Assembly: GCF_036014115.1 (NCBI RefSeq)
Contig: NZ_CP107913.1
Location: forward strand, 1-64,000
Source of the DNA: Streptomyces sp. NBC_00448
GTDB taxonomy: Bacteria > Actinomycetota > Actinomycetes > Streptomycetales > Streptomycetaceae
Direction: 5' to 3'
Length of the DNA: 64,000 nt
A program made the position numbers and the translations under genes. Of the stretch, positions 54,426-63,558 are shown in pieces; within the stretch, counting starts at the first letter, position 1; every line of letters starts with the position of its first letter. Under the pieces are notes generated by a model. The model was not told the origin of the DNA. It made no database searches and worked only from the letters and a program-made list of their open reading frames with translations.

Positions 54426-54820
54426 TACGGCGCGACCAGCGGTATCGGCGCCCACACCGCGCGGTTGCTCCTCGACCGCGGCCACCGTGTGGCGGTCACC
54501 GGCCGCAACGAGAGCAAACTGAAGGCTTTCCTCGACGAGGCCGGTCACTCCGACCTGCTGCTGGGTCTTGTCGCGGACGCGGCGGACCGGCAGGCCACCG
54601 AGTCCGTCGTGACCCGCACCGTGGAGCGTTTCGGTGCCCTTGACGCGGCGGTGGCCAACGCCGGATTCATGTCCGGGGACTCCATCGGGGCCGGCGACCC
54701 GACACAGTGGTCGCCCATGGTCCTGACCAACGTCCTCGGCCCCGCCCTGCTGGCCCATGCCGCCCTGCCCCACCTGGAGGCCACGCGCATCCATAACTCT
54801 GCGAACACTTCGGAAGCTAG
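54426..54820 (+). pseudogene. Short-chain dehydrogenase fragment
   Basis: Begins at YGATSGIGAHTARLLLDRG, the cofactor loop, with the first strand missing. VADAADRQATESVV and VANAGFMSGD of the SDR core follow. The sequence loses the family pattern before the Ser/Tyr/Lys active site and is interrupted by the IS at 54821. Both ends are lost. Confidence 0.7.
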
Positions 54821-55692
54821 CTAAGCGTTGTCCCGTAACTGCTGGCCACCGGTGAGATGATCATGCTGTGTCTGGTGTGATCCCGGCGTCGGAGCCCTCC
54901 TGGATAGCCCCGTTCAGTGGGTTGAGCCCGCGGCAGTTCAGCAAGCTGATCACTGCACTGCGGCGGGAGGGTGCAGACCCGGTGCGCAAGGGCCGGCCCT
55001 GGAGCCTGCCGCTGGAGGACCGGGTCCTGCTGGTCGCCGCGTACTGGCGCACCAACCTCACCCTGCGCCAACTCGCCCCGCTGTTCGGGGTGTCGAAGTC
55101 CGCCGCGGACCGGATCGTCGACCACCTCGGACCGGCGCTCGCGCTTGAGCCCCGCAAGCGGTTCCGCAAGGACACTGTGCTGATCGTGGACGGCACGCTG
55201 GTCCCCACCCGCGACCACAGCGTCGCCGCGCAGTCCAAGAACTACCGCTACTCCACCAATCACCAGGTGGTCATCGACGCCGACACCCGGCTTGTCGTGG
55301 CAGTCGGCCCGCCGTTGCCCGGCAACCGCAACGACTGCAAAGCATGGGAGGAGTCCGGCGCCAGGGCCGCGGTGGGCCGCGCCACGGTCATCGCCGACGG
55401 CGGCTACCAGGGGACCGGCCTGATCATCCCGCACCGACGAAAAGCCGGCCAGAGCGAACTTCCCGCCTGGAAAGAGGAACACAACACCTCCCACCGCAAA
55501 GTCCGCGCCCGCGTCGAACACGCCTTCGCCCGCATGAAGACCTGGAAGATCCTCCGCGACTGCCGCCTCAAAGGCGACGGCGTCCACCACGCCATCCTCG
55601 GCATCGCCCGCCTTCACAACCTCACCCTGGCCGGGTGACGTAGGAGTAGGCAGGTCAGCAAGCGCACCGTAGATCATTTACGGGACAACGCT
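54821..55692 (+). mobile_element. IS5-family insertion sequence, about 0.87 kb
   Basis: Bounded by inverted repeats CTAAGCGTTGTCCCGTAA (54821-54838) and its complement at 55678-55695. TAG occurs directly outside both ends (54818-54820 and 55693-55695), a likely 3-bp target duplication, although the ends are themselves palindromic with it. It contains one intact transposase gene. It is inserted in the CTAG duplication of the adjacent IS701-type element. Confidence 0.85.
54868..55638 (+). CDS. IS5-family transposase (DDE_Tnp_4 type)
   Basis: A 256-residue single-frame transposase starting GTG 54868. An N-terminal HTH (LTLRQLAPLFGVSKSAADRIVDHL) precedes the DDE core: LIVDGTLVP for the first Asp, IADGGYQG for the second and ARVEHAFARMK for the Glu. 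It ends HNLTLAG. Intact, so probably active. Confidence 0.9.
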   Translation: MSGVIPASEPSWIAPFSGLSPRQFSKLITALRREGADPVRKGRPWSLPLEDRVLLVAAYWRTNLTLRQLAPLFGVSKSAADRIVDHLGPALALEPRKRFRKDTVLIVDGTLVPTRDHSVAAQSKNYRYSTNHQVVIDADTRLVVAVGPPLPGNRNDCKAWEESGARAAVGRATVIADGGYQGTGLIIPHRRKAGQSELPAWKEEHNTSHRKVRARVEHAFARMKTWKILRDCRLKGDGVHHAILGIARLHNLTLAG

Positions 55693-55719
55693 TAGTACTC
55701 CAGCCGTAGATCGTGATCT

Positions 55720-57033
55720 TCACGTCAGAGTGGCTTGTCGTCGGTAGTGGCTGGCCTGGGATCGGGCTTGATGGCGGCGTCGCCAGTCGGACCAGTGGAG
55801 TCGGTGCGTGTCTGTGTGGCTGGTCTGGGCGACGAGGGTGGTGAACAGGTGCTGGATCTCGTTGCAGGTCAGCGGGAGCAGGCCGTCCGGAGCCTGTTCT
55901 TGAGTACGTTCGTCGGCGGTGGCCGCAGCCAGGAAGGCGTGGGCGAGCATCGCGAGTGTGACCCAGCGATACCAGGACGTCCAGCGCCTGACCTGGTGTT
56001 CGTCCAGTCCGGCCAGTCCCTTTCCGGACTGGAAAGTCTCCTCGATCGTCCACCTGCGCCCCGCCACCTTCACGAGGGTGGACAGCGGCACCCGATCCGC
56101 CGAGTAGCAGCGCTAGAAGGCGAGTTCACCGGTGCGCCGGTTGCGGCGGACGAGGAGGAAGCGGTGGCCAGGCCGCTCGTCGGCGATGTCGGCCAGGGCC
56201 CAGTCGTAGAAGCGGTGTCCCTTGGCTCCGGCGCCGGCGGAAAGCTTCTGCCATGCCCGTTTCGGCAGTTGCTTGACCAGGGTGTCGGCACGGAACTTGC
56301 CCGCGTGGGTGACGATCTGGTGGTCACATGCGATGGCGAGGACGTAACCGACCTCGCGACCCTCCAGTGCGGTCCGCAGAAGCGGGTTGCCTCCGTAGAC
56401 TTCGTCACCGGCCACCCAGGAAGCGGGGACGCCGGCGTCCAGCGCACGGCCGATCATGCGGGCGGCGAGCGCCGGTTTCGTGGCGAAGCCGACGGTGTCG
56501 GGTATCCCGGCGGCCCGGCAACGGGCGGTGTCCTCGACCCAGGAACGCGGGACATACAGCTCCCGGTCGATCGCCGCGTGCCCCCTCGGGGTCGAGTAGG
56601 CAAGATAGACCGCGACCTGGCTGTTCTCGATGCGTCCGGCAGTACCGGTGTACTGGCGCTGCACGCCCACCGTGGAGGCGCCCTTCTTCACGTCGCCGGT
56701 CTCGTCGACGACCAGCACCGCGTCGCGGTGGTGCAACTGCTCGACGATGAAGCCACGGATGTCGTCGCGGACCGTGTCGGCGTCCCACCTGGCCCTCGAC
56801 AACAGATGCTGCAGGCCGTCCGGAGATGGGTCCCCCGCGTGCTCGGCGAGCGTCCAGCAGTTCTTGCGTGGCAGGTCCGACAGCAACCCGAGGACCAGTG
56901 CCCTCGCCCGGCGCCGCGGTTCCACACGGGCGAACCGCCGCGCGATACGGCCCATCAGGACCTCGAACATGTCGTGCCAGCGGTCAGGATCTATGCTGTG
57001 ACCTGCGGCCACGGTCTGATCTTCTGTCTTCAC
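55720..57033 (-). pseudogene. IS701-family transposase with in-frame amber codon
   Basis: Start GTG 57033. The N-terminal part reads WTLAEHAGDPSPDGLQHLL and the core has VVDETGDVKKG (first Asp) and AGDEVYGGN (second Asp). At 56113-56115 a TAG interrupts RTGELAF-stop-RCYSADRVPL; homologues have Tyr here. The same frame then continues with WTIEETFQSGKGLAGLDEHQVR, which holds the catalytic Glu. The nonsense codon separates the third catalytic residue from the other two, so the element should be immobile unless suppressed or helped in trans. Confidence 0.85.
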
Positions 57034-57130
57034 ACACCGATGATCACCGGTGGTCGCACCCGTTCCCGGACCAGCTCCGACCAGCAGGACTATCTGGGCT
57101 GGAGCACCAACTCTGGAGTCGATTCGGCCG

Positions 57131-57451
57131 ATGGACATGTCCTCCCGGGAGATCCGCATCCCCCTCGACGAGGCCGTCGCGGTCCTGCAGGACCTGAACG
57201 AGTTCGTGGTATCCCTCGACCGACTCGGATCCCGCCAGGCGTCCGGAACCGCCGACGACCAGACCGTCGGGACATTCATCGCCGACTGGGATGTCGCCCG
57301 ACGGTTGGCCCGCGCCCGACACGTCATCAGTGCTGCTCTGGATGCGCAACTAAGCGAAGAGGACAACACCGAGATCGACGCCCTCTGTGAACAGGGCCGC
57401 TTCTACAGCACGGAGAGCGCACCACCACCCTCCGATGACCAGCCCAGCTGA
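57131..57451 (+). CDS. Passenger protein inside the IS701-type element
   Basis: A 106-residue acidic, helical protein starting ATG 57131 (MDMSSREIRIPLDEAVAVLQDL), divergent from the transposase and lying inside the right terminal repeat. Helices such as FIADWDVARRLARARHVISAALDAQL look well formed. I do not recognise a family. It may be an accessory or regulatory protein of the element. Confidence 0.55.
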   Translation: MDMSSREIRIPLDEAVAVLQDLNEFVVSLDRLGSRQASGTADDQTVGTFIADWDVARRLARARHVISAALDAQLSEEDNTEIDALCEQGRFYSTESAPPPSDDQPS

Positions 57452-57709
57452 GACGACAAGCGCATCAGAGCGGACCAGTCGAGACGGACGCCAGTTCGAC
57501 CGAAACCCGGCATCCAACCAGCAAGATCACGATCTACGGCTGGAGTACTAGTCGCGTGGGCGGCCTGACGGACTGCGCTGCGAGGTGTCGCCGGCCGGTA
57601 TCACGAGTTCGGGTCGTCGGTGGGCAGGGCCTGCAGGGCCAGGTCCATGCGGTCCATGGCGTCTCGGCTGAGCAATAGTCAAGACTTGTGGGTGAGGCAC
57701 TGAGCTCGT

Positions 57710-58189
57710 TCAGCCTCCATGGGATTTGGAGCAGTGCGCTGCGACCCAGGTAGCGGAGATGTCGTTGCACGTGACGATGACCGACCCGGGCCTGAAGGCC
57801 ATCTCGTGAGTGCAGCCCTGGTCGTGCGGAAGGATCTCGTCCAGGATCAGCGTGCCGAGGTTGTTCCAGGTCGAGGGCTCGTTCGGAGTGCTGATCTGGA
57901 CGGTTGTCACCCCCGCATAACGAATGACCAGATCCTCCTCGTGCTTCCAACAGTTGTGACGGAGGCGAAGGTCGAGAGCTGGCCCCTCGTGGAGAAAGGT
58001 CGCCTGGTGGGGCGTCAGGTCCTTGACGCAGCGCCGCCCGGCGAAGTCGTAGTGGCTCGGGTCGGTGGCGAACGCCCTGGCGCCCGGGGGCAGACTGGTG
58101 CTCAGCGCAGGCAGAAGCTCAAGGTAGGGGCCAGGATCGAGGACCCCGGTCAGTTCGCCGACTCGGGCATCGAGATCGACATACTTCAT
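57710..58189 (-). CDS. Hypothetical protein, 159 aa
   Basis: Starts ATG 58189 with AGGAGTGAGC directly upstream. Mixed alpha/beta content with several Cys and His in the second half (HNCWKHEED, DQGCTHEMAF, VTCNDISATW, AHCSKSH). No signal peptide. Not recognised; its form recalls small soluble immunity-type proteins, but nothing nearby supports that. Downstream 160 bp to the IS shows no gene. Confidence 0.65.
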   Translation of the reverse strand: MKYVDLDARVGELTGVLDPGPYLELLPALSTSLPPGARAFATDPSHYDFAGRRCVKDLTPHQATFLHEGPALDLRLRHNCWKHEEDLVIRYAGVTTVQISTPNEPSTWNNLGTLILDEILPHDQGCTHEMAFRPGSVIVTCNDISATWVAAHCSKSHGG

Positions 58190-58234
58190 TGCTCACTCCT
58201 GCGATGGTCCAGCGGTCCGCCTTTGGGCGGCCTC

Positions 58235-59083
58235 TCAGTCTTCGGGCGCCCGCACAGTGCCACCGGCGAACACCGCGTCAGGGTCGTCGGCGGCGAGCGG
58301 GCCGCCGAACTCGGCCAGCAGTTCGGGCGCGTAGCGCTCGGCGTCGTCCTGCGGCGCGTAGCCCAGCTCTTTGGCGCCGTCCAGTTCCCACCACGCGCGG
58401 GTGTTGGCAGAGATACCGTTCACCGTGGCAAAGGTGAGGCCCGGCGCGGTGAGCAGCGCGTGGACGAGCCGGACGGCGTCGCCTGGGCTGAGCCAGGTGG
58501 CCAGGTGACGCAGCCGGGTCGGGCGCTCGAAGCAACTGCCTATGCGCACGCAAGCGACGGCCATTCCGAACCGGTCCGCGTAGTATGATCCCAGGGCTTC
58601 GCCGAATGCCTTGCTCACCCCGTACAGCGAGTCCGGCCGCGCCGTGGCCGCACCGCTGAGCACCGTGCCGGCCCGGTGGCGGCCGATGGCGTGGTTGCTG
58701 CTGGCGTAGACCAGCCGGCGAACCCGCGCCTGCCGGGCCGCCTCGAAGACCTGGTAGGTGCCGTCGATGTTGGTGTGCAGCAGGCGCTCGAAGGCCGCCT
58801 CGCCGGGGATGCCCGCCAGATGAACGACCGCGTCCACGCCGTCCATCGCCACCGATAGGTCCTCGGGTCGCGTGATGTCGCCTGCCACCCACTCCAGGCC
58901 GCCGTCCTGCGCGGGCAGCGCCAGGTCGAAGCAGCGCAGTCGCCAGCTGAGCCGGGGGAGGCGGGTGCGTAAGAACGTGCCGACGCCGCCAGCCGCCCCG
59001 GTCAGCAGCACGGTCGGCGTTGCGGCCGCAATCGGGCCACCGCTCCGGCGTGTACGGCTGTCGGGGCGCTCGGGATCGCTCAT
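58235..59083 (-). CDS. Uronate-dehydrogenase-like NAD-dependent SDR
   Basis: A 282-residue extended-type SDR from ATG 59083. VLLTGAAGGVGTFLR binds NAD, AVVHLAGIPGE is conserved, and the active site is YASSNHAIG with YGVSKAFGE (Tyr-x3-Lys). Similarity to uronate dehydrogenases includes the SSNHA string and RIGSCFERPTRLRHLATWLS. It would oxidise galacturonate or glucuronate to the aldaric acid lactone. It is 14 bp downstream of the ABC permease gene and so in the same operon. Confidence 0.85.
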   Translation of the reverse strand: MSDPERPDSRTRRSGGPIAAATPTVLLTGAAGGVGTFLRTRLPRLSWRLRCFDLALPAQDGGLEWVAGDITRPEDLSVAMDGVDAVVHLAGIPGEAAFERLLHTNIDGTYQVFEAARQARVRRLVYASSNHAIGRHRAGTVLSGAATARPDSLYGVSKAFGEALGSYYADRFGMAVACVRIGSCFERPTRLRHLATWLSPGDAVRLVHALLTAPGLTFATVNGISANTRAWWELDGAKELGYAPQDDAERYAPELLAEFGGPLAADDPDAVFAGGTVRAPED

Positions 59084-59097
59084 AGTGTGCCTGCCTG

Positions 59098-59976
59098 TCA
59101 GTCGTGGGAGCGGGCGACGAGTTGGGTGGGGTTGACGAAGCGCAGGGCGATCAGCAGCAGGACGGCCATCGAGGCGGTGTAGACGACGGCCATGGCGTCC
59201 ACGGACTGGGTGGCCCGGATACCGGCGGAGTTCACGGCCGAGAAGAGCGCCACGATCAGGGTCTGGCTGGTCGGCCCGGAGGTGAGGAAGGTCAGCTCGA
59301 ACATGCCGAAGGTGCGCACCAGCACCAGGATTCCGGCCGCGAGCATGCCGGGCAGCAGCAGCGGCGAGAGTATCCGGGTCAGCACGGTCCAGGTGGAGGC
59401 GCCGCACATGCGGGCCGCGTGCTCGATCTTCGGATCGATCTGTTCGATGAACGGCGTCATCGTGAAGACCACGAAGGGGATGGACGGTACCAGGTTGGCG
59501 AGCACCACACCGGTCACCGACCCGGCCAGGTGGAACTTGTACAGCACGGTGGCCAGCGGGATGCCATAGGCGATCGGCGGCACCAGGATGGGCAGCACGA
59601 ACAGGGCGGTGAGGAGCCTCTTGCCGGGGAAGGACCGGCGGGCCAGCGCGTAGGCGGCGGGCACCCCGAGCACGAGCGAGACCAGCACGACGACGAGGGT
59701 GACCTCCAGCGTGGTGCCGAGCACCTGGCCGAGGCTGAACTCCTTCCACGCGTCGCCGTACCAGTGGCCGGTCCAGCCGCTGGGCAGCCAGTGGTTGAAC
59801 CAGGCCCGGCCGAAGGAGTTCACCAGCACCGTGGCGATCACCCCGAGCAGGTTGAGGAAGAAGAACGTCAGGACCGCCCAGGTCAGCCAGGTGCCCGGGC
59901 GCAGCACGAGCCGGCGCCGCCCGGGCGGACGTGGCGCCCGTCCGGCCGCGGGTGGGGAGCTGAGTACGGTGGTCAT
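59098..59976 (-). CDS. ABC importer permease, second subunit
   Basis: A 292-residue inner-membrane protein with six predicted helices (WLTWAVLTFFFLNLLGVIATVL first). The EAA loop is seen as EHAARMCGASTWTVLTRILSPLLLPG. It overlaps the first permease by ATGA, and together they form the channel of the importer. It belongs to the spermidine/putrescine-ferric type (PotC-like) rather than the classical sugar type. Confidence 0.87.
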   Translation of the reverse strand: MTTVLSSPPAAGRAPRPPGRRRLVLRPGTWLTWAVLTFFFLNLLGVIATVLVNSFGRAWFNHWLPSGWTGHWYGDAWKEFSLGQVLGTTLEVTLVVVLVSLVLGVPAAYALARRSFPGKRLLTALFVLPILVPPIAYGIPLATVLYKFHLAGSVTGVVLANLVPSIPFVVFTMTPFIEQIDPKIEHAARMCGASTWTVLTRILSPLLLPGMLAAGILVLVRTFGMFELTFLTSGPTSQTLIVALFSAVNSAGIRATQSVDAMAVVYTASMAVLLLIALRFVNPTQLVARSHD

Positions 59977-60896
59977 CCCTTGCCTCCGGTCGATCCGGTG
60001 TAGAGCCGGGAGCGCGCGACGGTGACCGCGCCGAGGACGGCGAACATCAGCACCGTCATGATCATCGCGTCCGCGCAGCCCTGCGCGTAGTCGAAGCGCT
60101 GCAGGGCGGCTTCGTACGCCTCGATGGAGATGACGTGGGTCCTGCCGTCGGGGTCGCCCACCATCATCGCGGAGGGGAAGACGGCGAAGGCCATCACGAA
60201 GGTGAGGCAGAAGGTGGTCATGAGGCCGGGCAGCAGCAGGGGCAAGGTCACGTGGCGGAAGCGCTGCCACCAGCCGGCGCCCAGGGTGGACGCGGCCTTC
60301 TCCAGGCTCGGGTGGATGCCGGAGAGGTAGGAGTGGGTGAGCAGGTAGGCGAAGGGGAAGCCGCTGATGACCAGGGACAGCAGCACCCCGGTGTAGTTCA
60401 TGGTCAGCTTGACCGGCGAGTCCGCCAGCCCCAGCAGGTGCAGGGTGCGGTTGAACCAGCCGGAGGGACCGTAGAACTCCAGGATGCCCTCGGCGGTGAG
60501 CACCGTGCCCAGCGTGATCGGGACGACCAGCAGCGCAAGCAGCAGACGCTTGCCGCGGAAGTCGCGGCGCATCCGGTACGCGATGGGCACCGATGCGCCG
60601 ACGTTGATCAGTGCGGCCGGGATCGCGAGTGAGAAGGTGGCCCAGATGGACTTGCGGGCGAAGGAGTCCGAGAAGAAGTGGCGGTACGCGCCCAGCGCCC
60701 CGCCGTGCGCGGGCTGGAAGGACAGCTGGAGCCCGTACAGGAACGGGTAGCAGAACAGCGCGATGACGGCGAGTGCGCCGGGTATCACCAGGAGCAGTGT
60801 CCGGTCCACCCCCCGCTCGGCGAGGCGGTGCCGCAGGGCGGGCCTGGTCACCGTGGAGTCGGAGGAGTCGGCGACCGGAGGGGCCGTGGCGGTCAT
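59973..60896 (-). CDS. ABC importer permease, first subunit
   Basis: A 307-residue, six-helix permease starting [16 protein letters not shown], overlapping the ATPase stop by ATGA. The EAA loop reads EKAASTLGAGWWQRFRHVTLPLLLPG. PotB-like. Works with the second permease, the ATPase and the lipoprotein of the same operon. Confidence 0.87.
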   Translation of the reverse strand: MTATAPPVADSSDSTVTRPALRHRLAERGVDRTLLLVIPGALAVIALFCYPFLYGLQLSFQPAHGGALGAYRHFFSDSFARKSIWATFSLAIPAALINVGASVPIAYRMRRDFRGKRLLLALLVVPITLGTVLTAEGILEFYGPSGWFNRTLHLLGLADSPVKLTMNYTGVLLSLVISGFPFAYLLTHSYLSGIHPSLEKAASTLGAGWWQRFRHVTLPLLLPGLMTTFCLTFVMAFAVFPSAMMVGDPDGRTHVISIEAYEAALQRFDYAQGCADAMIMTVLMFAVLGAVTVARSRLYTGSTGGKG

Positions 60897-62203
60897 GACG
60901 CGCCCTCCCCGGCGGATCGTTCGACGGGCTCCGTACCGGGCTCGCCCGGCCGGTCCTCGGCTCCCCCGGTCGAGGCCGCCGCGCCCGCCGCGCCGACCGC
61001 ATCCGGGGCATCCCGCGCATCCGCCGCGCCGACCGCATCCGCCGCGCCGACCTGCTCGCCCGGCCCGGGGAAGATCAGCGCACGGTCCGGATCGACCACG
61101 ACGGACAGCGGATCGCCCGGCCGGACCTGCCGGTGGGCGTTGAGATACAGCCGGTCGCCGCCCGGGGTGACCGCCTCCACGTGCAGCACCCGGCCGTGGT
61201 ACTCGACGATCTCGGCCACCGCCCCGCTGAGCGGCTGCTCGTCCTCCCCCGCGAGCCGGAGGTCCTCGGGGCGGACCGCCACGACGACGTCCTGGCCCGC
61301 CTGCGGCGGCCGCGCGCCAACCGGCGTGCCCCGCAGCCGCAGGCCCCGCCCCTCGGCGACGGCGCCCGCGCCGGCCGCGTCCGCGGAAGTGACCTGCAGC
61401 GGCAGCAGGTTGCGGTAGCCCATGAACGCGGCGACGTGCGGGTCCGCGGGGTGTTCGTACAACTCGGCGGGAGTGCCGATCTGGCTGACCCGGCCCTCGC
61501 GCAGCACCACCAGCCGGTCGGCGAGCGACAGGGCCTCCTCCTGGTCGTGCGTGACGTAGAGTGTGGTGAGCCCGAACTCCTGGTGGATACGGCGGATCTC
61601 GCTGCGCATCTGCAGCCGCAGAGCCGCATCCAGGTTGGACAGCGGCTCGTCCATCAGCACCAGCGGCGGCTCCATCACGATCGCGCGGGCGATCGCAACC
61701 CGCTGCTGCTGGCCGCCGGAGAGCTGGCCGGGATGCTTGTGGGCGTGCTCGGTCAGCCGCACCAGGCGCAGCACCTCCGCCACCCGCGCCTGCGTCTCCT
61801 GCTTGCCGACGCCGCGCATCTTCAGCCCGAAGGCGACGTTGGCGCGCACGGTCAGGTGGGGGAAGAGGGCGTAGTTCTGGAACACCATGCCGAAGCCGCG
61901 CTTCTCCGGCGGCAGGGTGTCCACCCGCTTCCCGTCCAGCACGATCTCCCCCGCGGTCAGCGGGAGCAGGCCGGCCAGGCAGTTCAGCGCCGTGGTCTTG
62001 CCGCATCCGGAGGGGCCGAGCAGGGCGACGAACTCGCCGCCGCGGATGGTCAGGTCGAGCGGATGCAGGGCGAGGTGGCCGCCGTAGGCGCGGCTGACAC
62101 CGCGCAGCCGCAGCTCGCCGAGCTGGGACCCGGAGCGGTTGCGTGCCGCCCCGGCGGGCGGGGAGGTCTGTTGTGGGGTCATGTCGGGTGTCACCGTGCT
62201 CAC
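60893..62203 (-). CDS. ABC importer ATPase with TOBE domain
   Basis: A 436-residue ATPase. GTG 62203 overlaps the binding-protein stop (GTGA), the same junction style as the rest of this operon; ATG 62182 is an alternative. Walker A is [10 protein letters not shown]-loop [10 protein letters not shown], signature [15 protein letters not shown], Walker [13 protein letters not shown] and the switch [13 protein letters not shown] region follows from about residue 285 ([12 protein letters not shown]). The last 50 residues are an Ala/Gly/Asp repeat ([10 protein letters not shown]) not usual for the family. Confidence 0.9.
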   Translation of the reverse strand: MSTVTPDMTPQQTSPPAGAARNRSGSQLGELRLRGVSRAYGGHLALHPLDLTIRGGEFVALLGPSGCGKTTALNCLAGLLPLTAGEIVLDGKRVDTLPPEKRGFGMVFQNYALFPHLTVRANVAFGLKMRGVGKQETQARVAEVLRLVRLTEHAHKHPGQLSGGQQQRVAIARAIVMEPPLVLMDEPLSNLDAALRLQMRSEIRRIHQEFGLTTLYVTHDQEEALSLADRLVVLREGRVSQIGTPAELYEHPADPHVAAFMGYRNLLPLQVTSADAAGAGAVAEGRGLRLRGTPVGARPPQAGQDVVVAVRPEDLRLAGEDEQPLSGAVAEIVEYHGRVLHVEAVTPGGDRLYLNAHRQVRPGDPLSVVVDPDRALIFPGPGEQVGAADAVGAADARDAPDAVGAAGAAASTGGAEDRPGEPGTEPVERSAGEGAS

Positions 62204-63429
62204 TTGGTCGAGCCGATCTTCTTGTCCCACAGGTCGAACGCGGTGACCTGGGCGGTGGCGGGCAGCGAGTTCTTGGCCGGGAACTTCGTGATCCAGCCGT
62301 CGAACTCGGTGTCGCCGTACTTCTGGACGACCGTGCGGGAGGCGGCCGGGGCCTGGCTGAGGGCCACGTTCTTGACCGCGGGACCCGGGTAGAAGTAGCC
62401 CTGGTCGAAGGTGACGGCCTGCTGCTCCGGGGTGAGAGCGAAGGCCAACAGCCGCATCGCGGCGATCAGTTCGTCGTCCGAGACGCCCTTGGGGATGACC
62501 CCGTACTGGGCGTCGGTGACCCAGGTCAGGTTGTCGAACTTGGCTGCCTTGATGCCGGCCGGCACGGTGCCCAGGGCCCTCGGGTTGATGTACCAGCCCA
62601 TGGTGCTGGCGATCACGTGCACCGTGCCCTGGGCCAGGTTGGTCATGACCGTGGAGGTCTTGGGCGGGTAGGGGGCGGTGTACTTGTTCAGCTCCGTCAG
62701 GTACGCCCAGGTCTTGGACCAGCCGTTGGTGGGGTCGCTGGGGTCGGAGTCGCCCAGCAGGTAGGGCAGGCCCATCAGGAAGGTGCGGCCGGGACCGGAG
62801 TTGCGCGGCTGCGCGTACTGGAACCTGCCCTTGTTCGCCTTGGCCCACTCCAGCAGGGCATCCGTGGTGGTGGGAACGGAGGGCACCTTGGCCGGGTCGT
62901 ACTCCAGCAGCGGGCCGCCCGGTGTGGTGACCAGCTCGATGCCCTGGTCCTGGGCGAGGGTCGCCATGGACGCAGCGGGCCCCCCGTAGTTGGTCATCAG
63001 GGCGGGGAAGAAACGGTCGTAGTACGGCTTGAGGTCGTACCACAGGCCCTTCTGGATGCCGGCTGCCAGGCCGTCGGTACCGGTCAGCACCAGCTGGATC
63101 TGCACGTTGCCGGCCTGCTGCTGGGCCTGCACCTTCGGCGCGAGTTCGGGTGCGGTGCCGGTGGTGGTGGTGACGTGCGAGACGACGTCGGGGTTCTTGG
63201 CCTTGAAGGCGTCGATGATCGGCTTGGTGAGCGCCAGGTTGCCGGCGACGTCGAGGATGTTCAGCGTGACCGGCTTGGACGGCTTGGTGGCCAGGCTGCT
63301 GGGCTCGGCGGTCTTGCCGGGGGTGCCGGCGCTCGGGGAGCTGCACGCGGCCAGCACGGGAGCGGCCGAGGCGGCGGCGATGCCGCCGATCAGCAGGCGG
63401 CGGGACAGATTTCTGTCGAACTCGGACAT
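62200..63429 (-). CDS. ABC importer substrate-binding lipoprotein
   Basis: A 409-residue extracellular binding protein from ATG 63429. The N-terminus has twin Arg (LSRRLLIGGIAAASAAPVLAAC) and a lipobox LAAC, so it is probably exported by Tat and lipid-anchored. The body is of the family 1/6 extracellular type (VTLNILDVAGNLALTKPIIDAFKAK in the first strand and helix; GTVHVIASTMGWYINPRALG). Given the uronate dehydrogenase and dehydratase alongside, the ligand may be a uronic or aldonic acid. Confidence 0.87.
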   Translation of the reverse strand: MSEFDRNLSRRLLIGGIAAASAAPVLAACSSPSAGTPGKTAEPSSLATKPSKPVTLNILDVAGNLALTKPIIDAFKAKNPDVVSHVTTTTGTAPELAPKVQAQQQAGNVQIQLVLTGTDGLAAGIQKGLWYDLKPYYDRFFPALMTNYGGPAASMATLAQDQGIELVTTPGGPLLEYDPAKVPSVPTTTDALLEWAKANKGRFQYAQPRNSGPGRTFLMGLPYLLGDSDPSDPTNGWSKTWAYLTELNKYTAPYPPKTSTVMTNLAQGTVHVIASTMGWYINPRALGTVPAGIKAAKFDNLTWVTDAQYGVIPKGVSDDELIAAMRLLAFALTPEQQAVTFDQGYFYPGPAVKNVALSQAPAASRTVVQKYGDTEFDGWITKFPAKNSLPATAQVTAFDLWDKKIGSTK

Positions 63430-63558
63430 GACGATTGCGGCCCTTCGTCGAGTACAGGTCACGAGCGGCTGAGGTGCGGGGACCGGGGGCGCGAAGACCC
63501 TCCGGGTGAAGCCGATACAAGGTGGTCCGAGCGGGGATGCCGAACGGTGCCGGGTGGT

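Larger units (their letters stand above)
55696..57547 (-). mobile_element. IS701-type insertion sequence, about 1.85 kb
   Basis: Perfect 25-bp terminal repeats lie at 55696-55720 and 57523-57547 (ends TACTCCAGCC / GGCTGGAGTA). CTAG follows the right end (57548-57551). On the left, CTAG (54817-54820) is separated from the element only by the IS5 insertion and its TAG duplication. CTAG is thus the 4-bp target duplication, fitting the YTAR preference of IS701. It contains a transposase with an amber codon and a divergent passenger gene. Confidence 0.85.
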
